Numbered from the stretch's first letter, positions 9,701 through 16,540 are shown. The stretch is 47,751 nucleotides of DNA from an uncultured Eubacteriales bacterium (GCA_900546415.1 URCY01000008.1:1-47751); one strand, 5' to 3'. Made by a program: numbers and translations. Notes: a model not told the origin generated them from the letters alone.

Positions 9701-9849
9701 TAATCCGTCGCGAAGATCTGACCGTGCAGGTCGGACGTCACAAGGAATGCAAAGTTGGATTTGCTCTCTTCCGCAAAAACCGTCGGCAGAAGCGACAGGA
9801 TCATGCAGAGCACCAGCAGTGCAGCGAGAACGCGGGTCAGCTTTTTCAT
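3772..9849 (-). CDS. SLH-anchored double metallophosphatase with two barrel plus cysteine-phosphatase modules
   Basis: Secreted, 2025 residues, signal peptide 1-26. Metallophosphatase A (about 35-330) has SDLHG (D40, H42), LGDT, GNHE near 125 and GHEH near 270, then a 5'-nucleotidase C domain to about 590. Metallophosphatase B begins near 600 (TDVHG, GGDIYQG, GNHEFDWD near 682, GGHSHT near 817) and has its own C domain (about 916-1115). Two tandem modules follow. Each has a SAM-hydroxide-adenosyltransferase-like barrel (about 1125-1205 and 1483-1583) and a cysteine phosphatase: HCTEGKDRAG near 1376 and HCNEGQDRAG near 1743. Three SLH repeats (about 1843-2025) closely match those of the downstream paralogue. 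The start follows GGAGAG. Unit B most resembles the divergent protein at 10140-12611. The GK to GQ change in the second phosphatase may alter specificity. Probably a surface phosphoesterase; substrates unknown. Confidence 0.9.
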   Translation of the reverse strand: MKKLTRVLAALLVLCMILSLLPTVFAEESKSNFAFLVTSDLHGQIFATDYTVDASQSGTYKRGLTRVSSYIKEMRQEYGDNLYVADLGDTIQGAPLTYYYAFNKPDADPPAVKAFRSIGYDMWVVGNHEFNYGLNILNRQLDYATSPSTETEKQMSVCMANYLDAATNSDESKDWKTWKGYAPYVIKNFGGVKVAVIGFGNPNIPTWDIPANWEGIYFANIIDTYKHYEPEMKEKADMIVVVAHSGVNSDEKSDFIEQLVQETDSISFAFSGHEHNNKDWTIQNAKGEDVHVLQPFTKARAIAQVKVSYDKTTGKADIDTALVNMENYKLDEDLVKVLQPYEDATWKEYMLEKIGEADGDFTAAELGTKPSAFMDLVNTVQLWGAYDNTGVNTPDNPKDDKPAQLSISAPLTSGDNANIIDKGNIYLGDMFKLYRFENWFYQITMKGEEIHQWLEFAATKIKTDASGKPYVNSGDLTYYDVIYGDGFSYVIDYTKPAGSRVVSMTYEGKPIAANKTFTVVVNNYRYNGGGHYIEWLNSHGCNFVANDPARVIYSTQFDMIQGEDKGQARNLLTDYIRANGTITPTITSTWSLATGYKTFEIFETTDVHGYLTDTSSGKPETFQYRLARIAKIVKDARANAANDGVLLFDGGDIYQGTPVSNLIYGNALRAAYDKMGYDAVALGNHEFDWDVTKYATDAEGTMPAYEVGSFTGDSNIPVLAYNLFDAGTTTHSSIVKDYVILDKGGVSVAVIGYIPDYSMDIMAAKIAPYDIDPDLDKLNAKIDSVIAAEKPDVVMVLAHASPAYLARALDPNKVDLVLGGHSHTASFGVADNGIAYIQGNCQAKGYANAKLQYNTVTGEAEVLAPNYISITDKRDALYDNDENKANLDPDVLAISHAAWDAVKDQMEEVLGTVDRSITRRVKIGKSTNTIAGNWLAGLMLEATKDMNTVVAFTNSGGIRCDLMMEEGATTRNITVGDIYTISPFGNRLLTFDATGAELAKTVENAFRNANYGDQFSGMFVKYKATTGTDGRPVRTVTSIVLDDGTVVDIHDNTKTYRIAINEYCATLPGSAFEKKTPVQDVNEAPIDNLSAIEALRRIGKDNGGVLPLDLNERCVKEEDAITYELVSDSGNMFKYGHLDLNVSTEEFLKHFNYGDIVTLSFNGKSYDFPVCSNYDDVDTHQLLIRAATGKKVVTMAINYGQLGVEAGIIEPNPDAGTVEGAPKYRVKDGVTFPIVATVTMKEAGGYADELSVRQLNRTNNREDYPELTDEQFANFRNIATTGMGAGILYRSSSPINPELGRNTYADKAAKAAGVKTFINLADSVTEAKGYAGYDDSYYVKQNVVFLNLPVAFTTDEFKNGLAEGFRFVTKNEGPYLVHCTEGKDRAGLTAAILECLMGASADEVANDYLTTFCNYYNVVDGKQVALTEAQEAYLRNAILKNLCLIFDMADAAKADLAKEAEAYMKEIGLTDAEIAKLRENLSKSTALRIKTVAPSTTEIDKYGDVRLSITSGELLAAGFEYADYVTVEFLDQKLTLPVIPEYRYVGAREAGLVAWKDASKPVELEIFNGSFAAGYGLATKTTNPDKSYVWNANEGVTFPVEITITLAQKGGYKDQYEVYDLVRTNNREDYKDLTDEQFANFRMVGTTGMGYGVLYRSSSPINPAIGRNTYADAAAKAHGVKTIMNLADNQAKAEAYAGYADTYYSKQNVAFLGIGVDFLSETNRTGLAEGLRYFATHDGPYLVHCNEGQDRAGFTSALLECLMGASLDEVKTDYAVTYMNYYGVKVGTTQYATISNNIVKNLKTIFGVETLEGADLAKLAETYIKGLGLTDEEIAKLRTNLAGKSQFHDVTEKDWFYDYVVELTARGVVNGVSPTEFEPNENLTRAHLVTMVYRLAGEPTVEATTSKFTDVKENSYYFKATVWAEQNGIINGTSETTFEPDAFVTREQMVTILYRFSGDKGSYEDKLDGYKDAADIYHYAKNAVGWATEKGVVAGYPDGTFQPKGNATRAEAAKVLVIFAKLTNR

Positions 9850-9937
9850 AAACTACTCTCCTTTTCAAAAGTGAAAGACTGCGCAGAGCAGCCTTCCCGC
9901 CATATTTTCGTGAGCGATGCCCATTGCTCACAGGTTT

Positions 9938-9966
9938 AGTATAACATTCTTCCTAATTTCTGTCCA
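9938..9966 (-). promoter_or_regulatory. Sigma-A-type promoter of the 2025-aa phosphoesterase
   Basis: TGGACA (9961-9966), 17-bp spacer, TATACT (9938-9943) on the minus strand, about 90 bp before the start. Both hexamers and the spacing equal those of the promoter at 3598-3626, which suggests co-regulation. It is divergent from the promoter at 10077-10105. Confidence 0.75.
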
Positions 9967-10076
9967 GTCTCTTTGTGGAATTTGTAGAAACGCACAATTC
10001 CTATCTGACTTTTCAAACACTTTGCCCAATTTTCGCGTCCCCCTCCGTGGATTCGACCGCTTCCGCGCACTGCGGC

Positions 10077-10105
10077 TTGACGGCTTTCTCCGTCCGTGAT
10101 AAAAT
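10077..10105 (+). promoter_or_regulatory. Sigma-A-type promoter of the 823-aa phosphoesterase
   Basis: TTGACG (10077-10082), 17-bp spacer, TAAAAT (10100-10105), 34 bp before the start codon. It lies in the 290-bp divergent spacer shared with the 2025-aa gene. Confidence 0.7.
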
Positions 10106-10139
10106 AGAGATTAAAATAAAGAAGAGGACGGGATTTTCG

Positions 10140-12611
10140 ATGAAACAATGCCACCGGCTCGCCGCGCTGCTCTGCGTGCTGGCGCTGCTGCTCGGTCTGC
10201 TGCCTCCCCTGCGCGCGCAGGCGGCAGAGACCTACACGCTTCCGGTTTTTGAGACCTCTGACGTTCACGGCTTCTTGGTCGAAACGACCAGCACGGCCAG
10301 CGAGACGACCGCGCTTTACCGCATGGCCTATATCGCCGACAAGGTTGACGACGCGCGCGGCGGCGACGCCGCCCGCACGGTCCTGCTCGACGGCGGCGAC
10401 ATTTATCAGGGCAACGCCGTCTCGAACCTGCAAAACGGTGAGCCGATGGTCGCGGCCTTCGACGCGATGGAATATGACGCGGTCTCGCTGGGCAACCACG
10501 AATTCGACTGGGGCATCACGGCCACGACCGACTCCGACGGCACGATGCCGCACTATACGCTCGCAGGCACGGAGCACGACAGCAAGATTCCCATTCTCGC
10601 CTCGAATATCTACTACGCCGGGACGTCCGACCGCGTGGATTTCACGCAGGATTACGTCATTCTGAATAAAACCGCCGTCTCTCCCTCCGGTCAGACGCGC
10701 ACCGTGCGCATAGCGGTGGTCGGCTATGTTGCGACCTATGCCTCGTCGATCATGGCCTCTCAAATCGCGCCCTATACGATTCTTGCCGAGCTGAACCGTG
10801 CGGAGCAGACGGCCGAGGCGCTCAAGGCCGACGGCCGCGCGGACGCCGCTATCCTGCTGGCGCATATGGACGCAGCCGCCCTCGCAGGGCAGCTCTCGGA
10901 CGGAACGGCCTTCGATCTCGTCTGCGGCGGGCATTCGCATACGGGTCAGACCGGTGTCTCCGGCGGCGTGACCTACATGCAGCCCTGGTCGAAGGCAGCG
11001 GCCTATGCCTATGCCGAGCTGTGCTTTGACGGCAGCGGCGTCGTCAGCGTGCGCGGCGCGGCGATCGAGAGCCTGCAAGAGGTCACGGAGCGCCTCACCG
11101 ACACCGCCGCCAACGCCTCAGAGCTAGCGCCGGACGTGCTCTCGCTGAGCCGGTTTTATCTGGAAAACGTGCAGGGCGAGCTGAACACGCGCCTCGGCTA
11201 CGTCACCGTCGGCATCAGCACCGATCAGATCGGCAACAATCCCTTCTCCAGCACGGGCGGCAACTGGATGACCGACATGGCCAACCGCGCCACCGGCTCG
11301 AAGGTCTCCTTCACCAACAAGGGCGGCATCCGGACGGAGCTTCTGCTTGACGGCAGCCGCCGCTACATCACCAAGGGCGACGTCTATACGATCGCGCCCT
11401 TCTGCAACCTGCTCTATGTCTATGACCTCACCTATTCCGACCTGCTGACCGTTCTGAGCTGGGGCATCAGCTCCGGCCGAGGCCTCGGTCTGCGCATGAG
11501 CGGCATCGACTGCTATTATTCCGGCACGACCGTCACGGCGCTTGTCGAGGACGGCGTCTGCATCTATCAAAACGGCAAGTTTTTCGACGGCTATGCCGAC
11601 AAGCACCTTCGCGTCTCCGTCAACGAATACATTGCCACCGCCTCGAACACACCGTTTGCGTCGTGGAACCAAAAATGTGTGGACAGCACGATGGTCGACA
11701 ACGAGAGCTTCATCCGCGTGCTCGAGCAGGAGGGCAAGGAAAACGACGGCCTGCTCTTTGTCGACCCGGGCGCGCATTATATCAGCGGCACCTACGCTGC
11801 TCCAACCTATACGATCGCGACCTCTTACGAGGGAAAGGGCTATATCACACCCACGCAGCACGTGCAGAAGGGCGCGCGCGTGGTGCTCACGATCCGGCCA
11901 GACGACGGCTGGAGGCTAAGTCGGCTTGTGGTCGACGGCGACGAGCTGACGCCCGCCGAGCAATATGTGATCCGCAGTGTACACGCCGACAGCACGATTC
12001 ACGCCGTGTTCACCGAGCTAGCAGCCGAGCCGCCCGACCCCTGCGCGGCGTTCACGGATGTTGACCGCAACGCATGGTATCACGAATCAGTCGATTTCGC
12101 GCTTGCTCACGCGCTGTTCAACGGCTGCGGAGACGGCCTCTTTGAGCCGGACGGCACAATGACCCGCGCCATGCTCGTCACGGTGCTCTGGCGCATGGAG
12201 GGACAGCCGGGCGCGCAGGAGAGCCTGCGCTTTTCGGACGTTTCCGCACGCAGCTACTATGCCGGGGCCGTCCGCTGGGCAGCCGAGCGCGGCATCGTCG
12301 ACGGCGTCGGAAACGGGCGCTTCGAGCCGGATTCCGCCGTCACTCGTGAGCAGATCGCCGTGCTCCTCCTGCGCTACGCGCGCTATCGCGGCATATCCGT
12401 CGATCCGTCGGCGATTCCGGACAGCTTTGCCGATGCCGGCCGCGTCAGCGCCTATGCCCGCGAGGGCGTCGGCTGGGCGATTGCCGCCGACCTCCTGCGC
12501 GGCAGTCGGGAGTCAGACGGCACGCTTCGGCTCGAGCCGAAGGCGTCGGCCACCCGGGCGCAGGTTGCCGCGCTTCTGATGCGCATGAATCATCTGTTGC
12601 AAAAATCCTGA
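10140..12611 (+). CDS. SLH-anchored 5'-nucleotidase-family metallophosphatase
   Basis: Secreted, 823 residues. Signal peptide 1-29. Metallophosphatase domain about 33-330 with SDVHG (D41, H43), DGGDIYQG (84-91), GNHE 118-121 and GGHSHTG near 262. A 5'-nucleotidase C domain (about 354-540, KGGIRTE) follows. Residues 566-628 look like an InlB-B-type beta repeat (GYITPTQHVQKGARVVLTI, then STIHAVF). Three SLH repeats run from about 634 to the end. The start at 10140 opens the signal peptide and has GGGA 6 bp upstream. It is divergent from, and paralogous to unit B of, the 2025-aa protein, but has no cysteine-phosphatase module. Likely surface nucleotide or phosphoester hydrolysis; exact substrate unknown. 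Confidence 0.9.
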   Translation: MKQCHRLAALLCVLALLLGLLPPLRAQAAETYTLPVFETSDVHGFLVETTSTASETTALYRMAYIADKVDDARGGDAARTVLLDGGDIYQGNAVSNLQNGEPMVAAFDAMEYDAVSLGNHEFDWGITATTDSDGTMPHYTLAGTEHDSKIPILASNIYYAGTSDRVDFTQDYVILNKTAVSPSGQTRTVRIAVVGYVATYASSIMASQIAPYTILAELNRAEQTAEALKADGRADAAILLAHMDAAALAGQLSDGTAFDLVCGGHSHTGQTGVSGGVTYMQPWSKAAAYAYAELCFDGSGVVSVRGAAIESLQEVTERLTDTAANASELAPDVLSLSRFYLENVQGELNTRLGYVTVGISTDQIGNNPFSSTGGNWMTDMANRATGSKVSFTNKGGIRTELLLDGSRRYITKGDVYTIAPFCNLLYVYDLTYSDLLTVLSWGISSGRGLGLRMSGIDCYYSGTTVTALVEDGVCIYQNGKFFDGYADKHLRVSVNEYIATASNTPFASWNQKCVDSTMVDNESFIRVLEQEGKENDGLLFVDPGAHYISGTYAAPTYTIATSYEGKGYITPTQHVQKGARVVLTIRPDDGWRLSRLVVDGDELTPAEQYVIRSVHADSTIHAVFTELAAEPPDPCAAFTDVDRNAWYHESVDFALAHALFNGCGDGLFEPDGTMTRAMLVTVLWRMEGQPGAQESLRFSDVSARSYYAGAVRWAAERGIVDGVGNGRFEPDSAVTREQIAVLLLRYARYRGISVDPSAIPDSFADAGRVSAYAREGVGWAIAADLLRGSRESDGTLRLEPKASATRAQVAALLMRMNHLLQKS

Positions 12612-12624
12612 CTTGTGATATAAT
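12597..12624 (+). promoter_or_regulatory. Promoter of the Nudix-galE pair
   Basis: TTGCAA (12597-12602), 16-bp spacer, and extended -10 TGATATAAT (TATAAT at 12619-12624). It overlaps the stop codon of the preceding gene, so the pair can be transcribed separately from the phosphoesterase. Confidence 0.65.
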
Positions 12625-12658
12625 GATGTCCGGAATCCACAAAGAGAGGACGGCAGCC

Positions 12659-13135
12659 ATGGAGATCGGCCGATATTTCTGCAACGACCCCGCCGCGCCG
12701 AAGCCGAACAGCCCGACACACATCGGAACGAACGTGCTTCTGGAGGCTGAGGGGCGGCTTCTGCTGGAAAAACGCTGGGACTGCGGCCAATGGGGGCTGA
12801 TCGGCGGCCGCCTGCGCAGCGGCGAGCGCGAAACGCGCGGCATTGCCCGCGAGCTGCGGGAGGAGACGGGGATCTTTCTTCCGGAGAGCGCCTTCACCCA
12901 CGTCTGCACCACGCAGGACGCGCGCATCGCGGCCTATCGCGACGGCACGGTCTGGCGCATGGTCATCGTCCTGTTCTGCGCAAGGCTGGAGCGCCTGCCG
13001 GAGCTGAAGCCGAGCGCGGAATCCCTACAGCTGCAATTTTTTACGCCGGAGGAGCTTTCGGCGCTGAATTTAGTCATCACCCACCGCGATTTGATCCTCC
13101 GGTGGGCAGAGGAAAACGGAGGAAAACAGTTATGA
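12659..13135 (+). CDS. Nudix hydrolase
   Basis: 158 residues. The full Nudix signature is visible as GRLRSGE, seven residues, then RELREETGI (G x5 E x7 R E L x E E x G I), which binds the divalent metal for hydrolysis of a nucleoside diphosphate linked to another moiety. The N-terminal strand GTNVLLEAEGRLLLEKR is typical of the fold. The ATG at 12659 follows GAGAGGA; an in-frame ATG at 12623 sits inside the -10 box and is unlikely. The last 4 bases overlap galE (ATGA), so the two are translationally coupled. A role in trimming nucleotide sugars or sanitising nucleotides is inferred only from the neighbour. Confidence 0.9.
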   Translation: MEIGRYFCNDPAAPKPNSPTHIGTNVLLEAEGRLLLEKRWDCGQWGLIGGRLRSGERETRGIARELREETGIFLPESAFTHVCTTQDARIAAYRDGTVWRMVIVLFCARLERLPELKPSAESLQLQFFTPEELSALNLVITHRDLILRWAEENGGKQL

Positions 13136-14136
13136 AGATTTTAGTTGCCGGCGGCATGGGCTTCATCGGCAGTCACACCTGCGTGGAGCTGATCGAGGCA
13201 GGCTACGAGCCTGTGATCGTCGATAACCTCGTCAATTCCAACGCCGAGGTGCTCGACCGCATTGAGCACATCACCGGCGTGCGTCCGGCCTTTTTTGAGC
13301 AGGACGTCGGCGATCGCGCCGCCCTGCGCGCGGTCTTTCAGGCGCACGAGATCGGCGCCGTGATCCACTTTGCCGGCCTGAAGGCCGTCGGCGAGAGCGT
13401 CGGCCAGCCCCTGCGCTATTACCGCAACAACCTTGACGCTCTTCTGACGCTGCTGGAGGTCATGGAGGAATTCGGCTGCAAGCGCCTGATCTTCTCGTCC
13501 TCGGCGACGGTCTACGGCCCGGAGAATCCCGTGCCCTATGTGGAGACCATGCCCGCGCACGTCTGCACGAATCCCTACGGCTGGACGAAGGTCATGAGCG
13601 AGCAGATCCTGCGCGATTACGCCGCCGCGAAGCCGGATTTCTCGGCCGTGCTCCTGCGCTATTTCAACCCCATCGGTGCGCATGAATCCGGCCTTCTGGG
13701 CGACGATCCGTCCGGGATCCCGAACAATCTGATGCCCTATGTCGTGCGCGTGGCGGCGGGACAGCTTCCGATGCTGACCGTTTTCGGCGACGATTATGAC
13801 ACGCCCGACGGCACCTGCCTGCGCGATTATCTGCATGTCGTTGACCTCGCAAGGGGACATCTCTGCGCGATCGAATATGCGCTGGCGCACACCGGCGCAG
13901 AGGCCATCAACCTCGGAACGGGCAGCGGCACGAGTGTGCTCGAGCTGATCCGCACCTTTGAGGAGGCCACCGGCGTGCATGTGCCCTATCGGATCGGGCC
14001 GCGCCGCGCGGGCGATCTCGCGCGCTGCTGGGCAGACGCCTCCAAGGCCGAGCGCCTGCTCGGCTGGAAAACCGAGAAAACGCTCGAGCAGATGTGCCGC
14101 GACAGCTGGAGCTTCGCGCTCAAATGCGGCGAGTAA
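13132..14136 (+). CDS. galE: UDP-glucose 4-epimerase
   Basis: 334 residues, near the usual GalE length. It interconverts UDP-glucose and UDP-galactose in the cytoplasm, feeding the Leloir pathway and surface-glycan synthesis. The N-terminal NAD-binding motif is VAGGMGFIGSH (GxxGxxG). Catalytic residues of the extended short-chain dehydrogenase family are visible: the serine in FSSSATVYG and YGWTK (YxxxK). FNPIGAHESG and the DYLHVVDLA segment are typical of GalE. The start overlaps the Nudix stop and is preceded by GGAGG. The C-terminus ends in FALKCGE and lacks the usual NP-GY tail, a small variation. Confidence 0.93.
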   Translation: MKILVAGGMGFIGSHTCVELIEAGYEPVIVDNLVNSNAEVLDRIEHITGVRPAFFEQDVGDRAALRAVFQAHEIGAVIHFAGLKAVGESVGQPLRYYRNNLDALLTLLEVMEEFGCKRLIFSSSATVYGPENPVPYVETMPAHVCTNPYGWTKVMSEQILRDYAAAKPDFSAVLLRYFNPIGAHESGLLGDDPSGIPNNLMPYVVRVAAGQLPMLTVFGDDYDTPDGTCLRDYLHVVDLARGHLCAIEYALAHTGAEAINLGTGSGTSVLELIRTFEEATGVHVPYRIGPRRAGDLARCWADASKAERLLGWKTEKTLEQMCRDSWSFALKCGE

Positions 14137-14199
14137 CGCGCCCGCACGCGCTGCGCAGCGGAGGTTGCTTCAAGCAAGCGAACGATCCTGACACATATG

Positions 14200-14236
14200 A
14201 AAAGGGAAGCGTGGGCAGCGCCCGCACTTCCCTTTT
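14200..14236. terminator. Bidirectional terminator between galE and the cell-wall operon
   Basis: Perfect 10-bp stem AAAAGGGAAG / CTTCCCTTTT, with an inner GGGC-AGC-GCCC hairpin. It sits between convergent genes and has T-rich flanks on both strands. Confidence 0.8.
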
Positions 14237-14259
14237 CTCCTACGGCGATCAGCCGAATT

Positions 14260-14778
14260 TTACTGCGTAGCCGTGCCGTCTCCGACGGCGCTCCGATAGT
14301 CCCGCGCCAGCAGCTGCCATGTCGCCTTGTCGACCTCACCGGTCACGGGCAGACCGTAGCGCGCCTGCATCGCGCGAATGCTCTCGGCCGTCGGCTGATC
14401 GAGCACGCCGGTCGAGGGCGCGCTCGGGATGTCCTCATACGCGTCGCAGAGCGCCGCTAGCATTCCCTGCACGAGGAACAGATGCCGGTTTTTCTCGCCG
14501 GTGCGCAAAATCTGCCCCGGCAGGAGCGCAAGGCGCAGCGGCTCGGCCTCCAGCTGGGAAACACGTGCCGACTCGGCACGGTCGTTCAGCAGCTCCCATG
14601 TTTGCAGATCGGCAATCCCGGTGACAGGCAGCCCCTCCCGCGCCTGAAACACGCGGACGGCCTGCTGCGTCTCGCGGCCGAAGATGCCGTCAACGATCAG
14701 AAGCAGCTCGGGCAGAACAGCCGACAGATTGGCTTGAAGCGCCGCGACGGACGACGCCTCGGGCGTTCCGGTAAGCAT
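14260..14778 (-). CDS. Tandem peptidoglycan-binding-domain protein
   Basis: 172 residues with two PG_binding_1-type repeats, at about 8-70 (VDGIFGRETQQAVRVFQ, then GLPVTGIADLQTWELL) and 95-165 (STGVLDQPTAESIRAMQ, then GLPVTGEVDKATWQLL). No signal peptide, transmembrane segment or catalytic domain is visible. The ATG at 14778 follows GGGGGAGGAG. It lies 15 bp after the SpoIID-like gene and is the last gene of a three-gene operon. Likely a non-catalytic wall- or cortex-binding protein; in Clostridia such unsignalled proteins often belong to the spore or mother cell, but that is inference. Confidence 0.82.
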   Translation of the reverse strand: MLTGTPEASSVAALQANLSAVLPELLLIVDGIFGRETQQAVRVFQAREGLPVTGIADLQTWELLNDRAESARVSQLEAEPLRLALLPGQILRTGEKNRHLFLVQGMLAALCDAYEDIPSAPSTGVLDQPTAESIRAMQARYGLPVTGEVDKATWQLLARDYRSAVGDGTATQ

Positions 14779-14793
14779 AGTCTCCTCCCCCTC

Positions 14794-15939
14794 TCAGGAA
14801 AAATCGCTGTCGCCGAGCTGTACCGCGCGGCCGGGATACTGCGCCGACAGCGACGAGAGCGAGTTTGACGAATCCACAACGCCGACGGCGCGGCTATAGA
14901 GCGCCGCCCAGGTCGCCGGGCCGACGATCCCGTCCGGCGTCAGCCCCGCAAAGCGCTGGAACGCGATAACGGCCTCCTCGGTTTTCGGGCCGAAAATACC
15001 GTCCATCTCCACCGTTTCGATCGTGCTGACATATTCGGCCATCAAACGCAGCATATATTGCAGCTGCTGCACCTTCACGCCCGTGCTGCCGACCTGAAGA
15101 CTGGGTGGCGCCTGCCAATTGCTTCCGAGGAACATCTGCCCCTCCCCGTCCAGCTCCGCCAGCTCCAGTATGCCGACATAAAGCCGCACGAGCTGATACC
15201 ACGTTGTCCTGCCGACAATGCCGTCGGACGTCAGATTGAAAATCTGCTGGAAGCGGCGCACGGACGCCTCCGTCCCGCTGCCGAAGATTCCGTCGATCGG
15301 GTCGACGCGCGGGATCGACGGATAGTTCCGCGCCACGCGGTCGAGCATCACCTGCGCCTGCACGACGCCTGCGCCCTGCGAGCCGCGCCGCAGCGGCGTG
15401 CCGGGGTAGGACGGCGTATAACCGCGCACCGGCGCTTGATTCACCAGCTCGACGTCGCTGCCGTAATAATACCGCAGGATCTCCCCGGCCGTTTTTCCCT
15501 GCCGCGCAAGGTTCTGCGTGCCCCACTGGCTCATGCCCGAGCAGGTGACGGTCGTGCCGTTGCAGTATTTCGCCGCCAGCGGCTCGATGCTGCCGCGTTT
15601 GCGGATGTAGCTCGTGTAAAGGCCGTCGACAAGCTTGGAAATGTTGTCGAAAATATTGCGCCCGTTGATGAATTTCTGGTCAATGGCCGTCGAGGACGTG
15701 ATGTCAAAGCGATACCCACGGCTGCGGTAAAACTCCGTGTAGACCCGGTTGAGCGCGAACGAGCTGATCGCCAGAATGTTCGCGCGCAGGGCGCTCTCGT
15801 CCCACGTCGGATAGACCTCGCTCGAGGCAACATTCTTGACGTACTCGTTGAACGGCACGGTGACATTCTCCGCGTAGGAATCCGGCGCGCCCAGATGCAC
15901 CGTGATCTGTCTCGGGATGTACGGTGTGACGGTCTGCAT
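14794..15939 (-). CDS. SpoIID/LytB-like domain protein with peptidoglycan-binding repeats
   Basis: 381 residues. Residues 1-175 look like a SpoIID/LytB-type domain (NEYVKNVASSEVYPTW, ALRANILAISSFALNR, and the conserved GMSQWGTQNLARQG followed by ILRYYYG). SpoIID enzymes cut glycan strands after removal of stem peptides during spore engulfment. Two PG_binding_1 repeats follow (about 183-250, DGIFGSGTEASVRRFQ; about 285-355, DGIFGPKTEEAVIAFQ). No signal peptide or membrane anchor is seen, unlike classical SpoIID. The ribosome site AGGAG lies inside the last codons of the upstream gene, giving coupling. Probably sporulation-linked wall remodelling; enzymatic activity is not proven by sequence. 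Confidence 0.82.
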   Translation of the reverse strand: MQTVTPYIPRQITVHLGAPDSYAENVTVPFNEYVKNVASSEVYPTWDESALRANILAISSFALNRVYTEFYRSRGYRFDITSSTAIDQKFINGRNIFDNISKLVDGLYTSYIRKRGSIEPLAAKYCNGTTVTCSGMSQWGTQNLARQGKTAGEILRYYYGSDVELVNQAPVRGYTPSYPGTPLRRGSQGAGVVQAQVMLDRVARNYPSIPRVDPIDGIFGSGTEASVRRFQQIFNLTSDGIVGRTTWYQLVRLYVGILELAELDGEGQMFLGSNWQAPPSLQVGSTGVKVQQLQYMLRLMAEYVSTIETVEMDGIFGPKTEEAVIAFQRFAGLTPDGIVGPATWAALYSRAVGVVDSSNSLSSLSAQYPGRAVQLGDSDFS

Positions 15940-15941
15940 GG

Positions 15942-16328
15942 TTAAAGCTCCTGCGCCGGGATCGTCACGTTCTCAGCGGCGTTTGGGTCGGCCGGGCGCT
16001 CCTCCAGCGGCAGGAGCATGATGTCCTGAATGCTGCGGATGCCCGAGAAAATCTGGATTCCCCGAATGTCAATGGGCAGGAAATACGGATGCGCGACGGT
16101 GACGTCCACCGACGCAAACGGCTCGGCCTGCCCCGGTGTCAGGCTGTTGGCCGCCGGCTCGGCCTGCAGCGTGACAGGCTCGATCAGCCCGCTGCTGTCC
16201 GTCGTGCGCACAGCGAGCACGCGCTGCCCCGTTGCGGTTTTCGCCAGTACGCGCACGCATGCCCCCTGAATCGGGAGCTGCGCTGCCGAGCTGTAGACCC
16301 GGACGAGCAAGGTTCCTGTTGATGGCAT
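15942..16328 (-). CDS. Carboxypeptidase-regulatory-like (beta-sandwich) protein
   Basis: 128 residues, first gene of the operon with the SpoIID-like and peptidoglycan-binding genes. The sequence TLLVRVYSSAAQLPIQGACV, then TTDSSGLIEPVTL, fits a transthyretin/carboxypeptidase-D regulatory-like beta-sandwich. The second half (YFLPIDIRGIQIFSGI) probably completes a second small beta domain. There is no signal peptide. The ATG at 16328 is preceded by AGGAGGAG at ideal distance; a longer frame upstream has no ribosome site. Its stop lies 2 bp before the next start. Presumably a structural partner of the wall-binding proteins. Confidence 0.75.
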   Translation of the reverse strand: MPSTGTLLVRVYSSAAQLPIQGACVRVLAKTATGQRVLAVRTTDSSGLIEPVTLQAEPAANSLTPGQAEPFASVDVTVAHPYFLPIDIRGIQIFSGIRSIQDIMLLPLEERPADPNAAENVTIPAQEL

Positions 16329-16476
16329 AGCGCTCCTCCTTTCGGCGTTCTCCCAGAGGATATGCACCCGCGCCGTGAAATAGAACCGCGCCTGCGCGGC
16401 CGCGCTGTGAAATTCGCTCTTTGGGCACGTGAAATATACCAACGGATGGGATATGCAGGCTTGCGCCCACGTAAAT

Positions 16477-16498
16477 CGGCGCTTCCGGAGAAGCGCCG
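16477..16498. other. Perfect hairpin upstream of the cell-wall operon
   Basis: Stem CGGCGCTTC / GAAGCGCCG with loop CGGA, 149 bp before the start of the 128-aa gene. No T run follows, so it may be an RNA leader structure rather than a terminator. Confidence 0.5.
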
Positions 16499-16540
16499 TT
16501 GCGGTGTCCCTGCGGAACAGATTGAAACATTCCGGTTAAG

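Noticed and set aside
3394..9939. Open frame of 2181 codons antisense to the 2025-aa phosphoesterase
   Set aside because: Same antisense effect. The minus-strand frame has a signal peptide, catalytic motifs, SLH repeats, promoter and terminator; this one has none.
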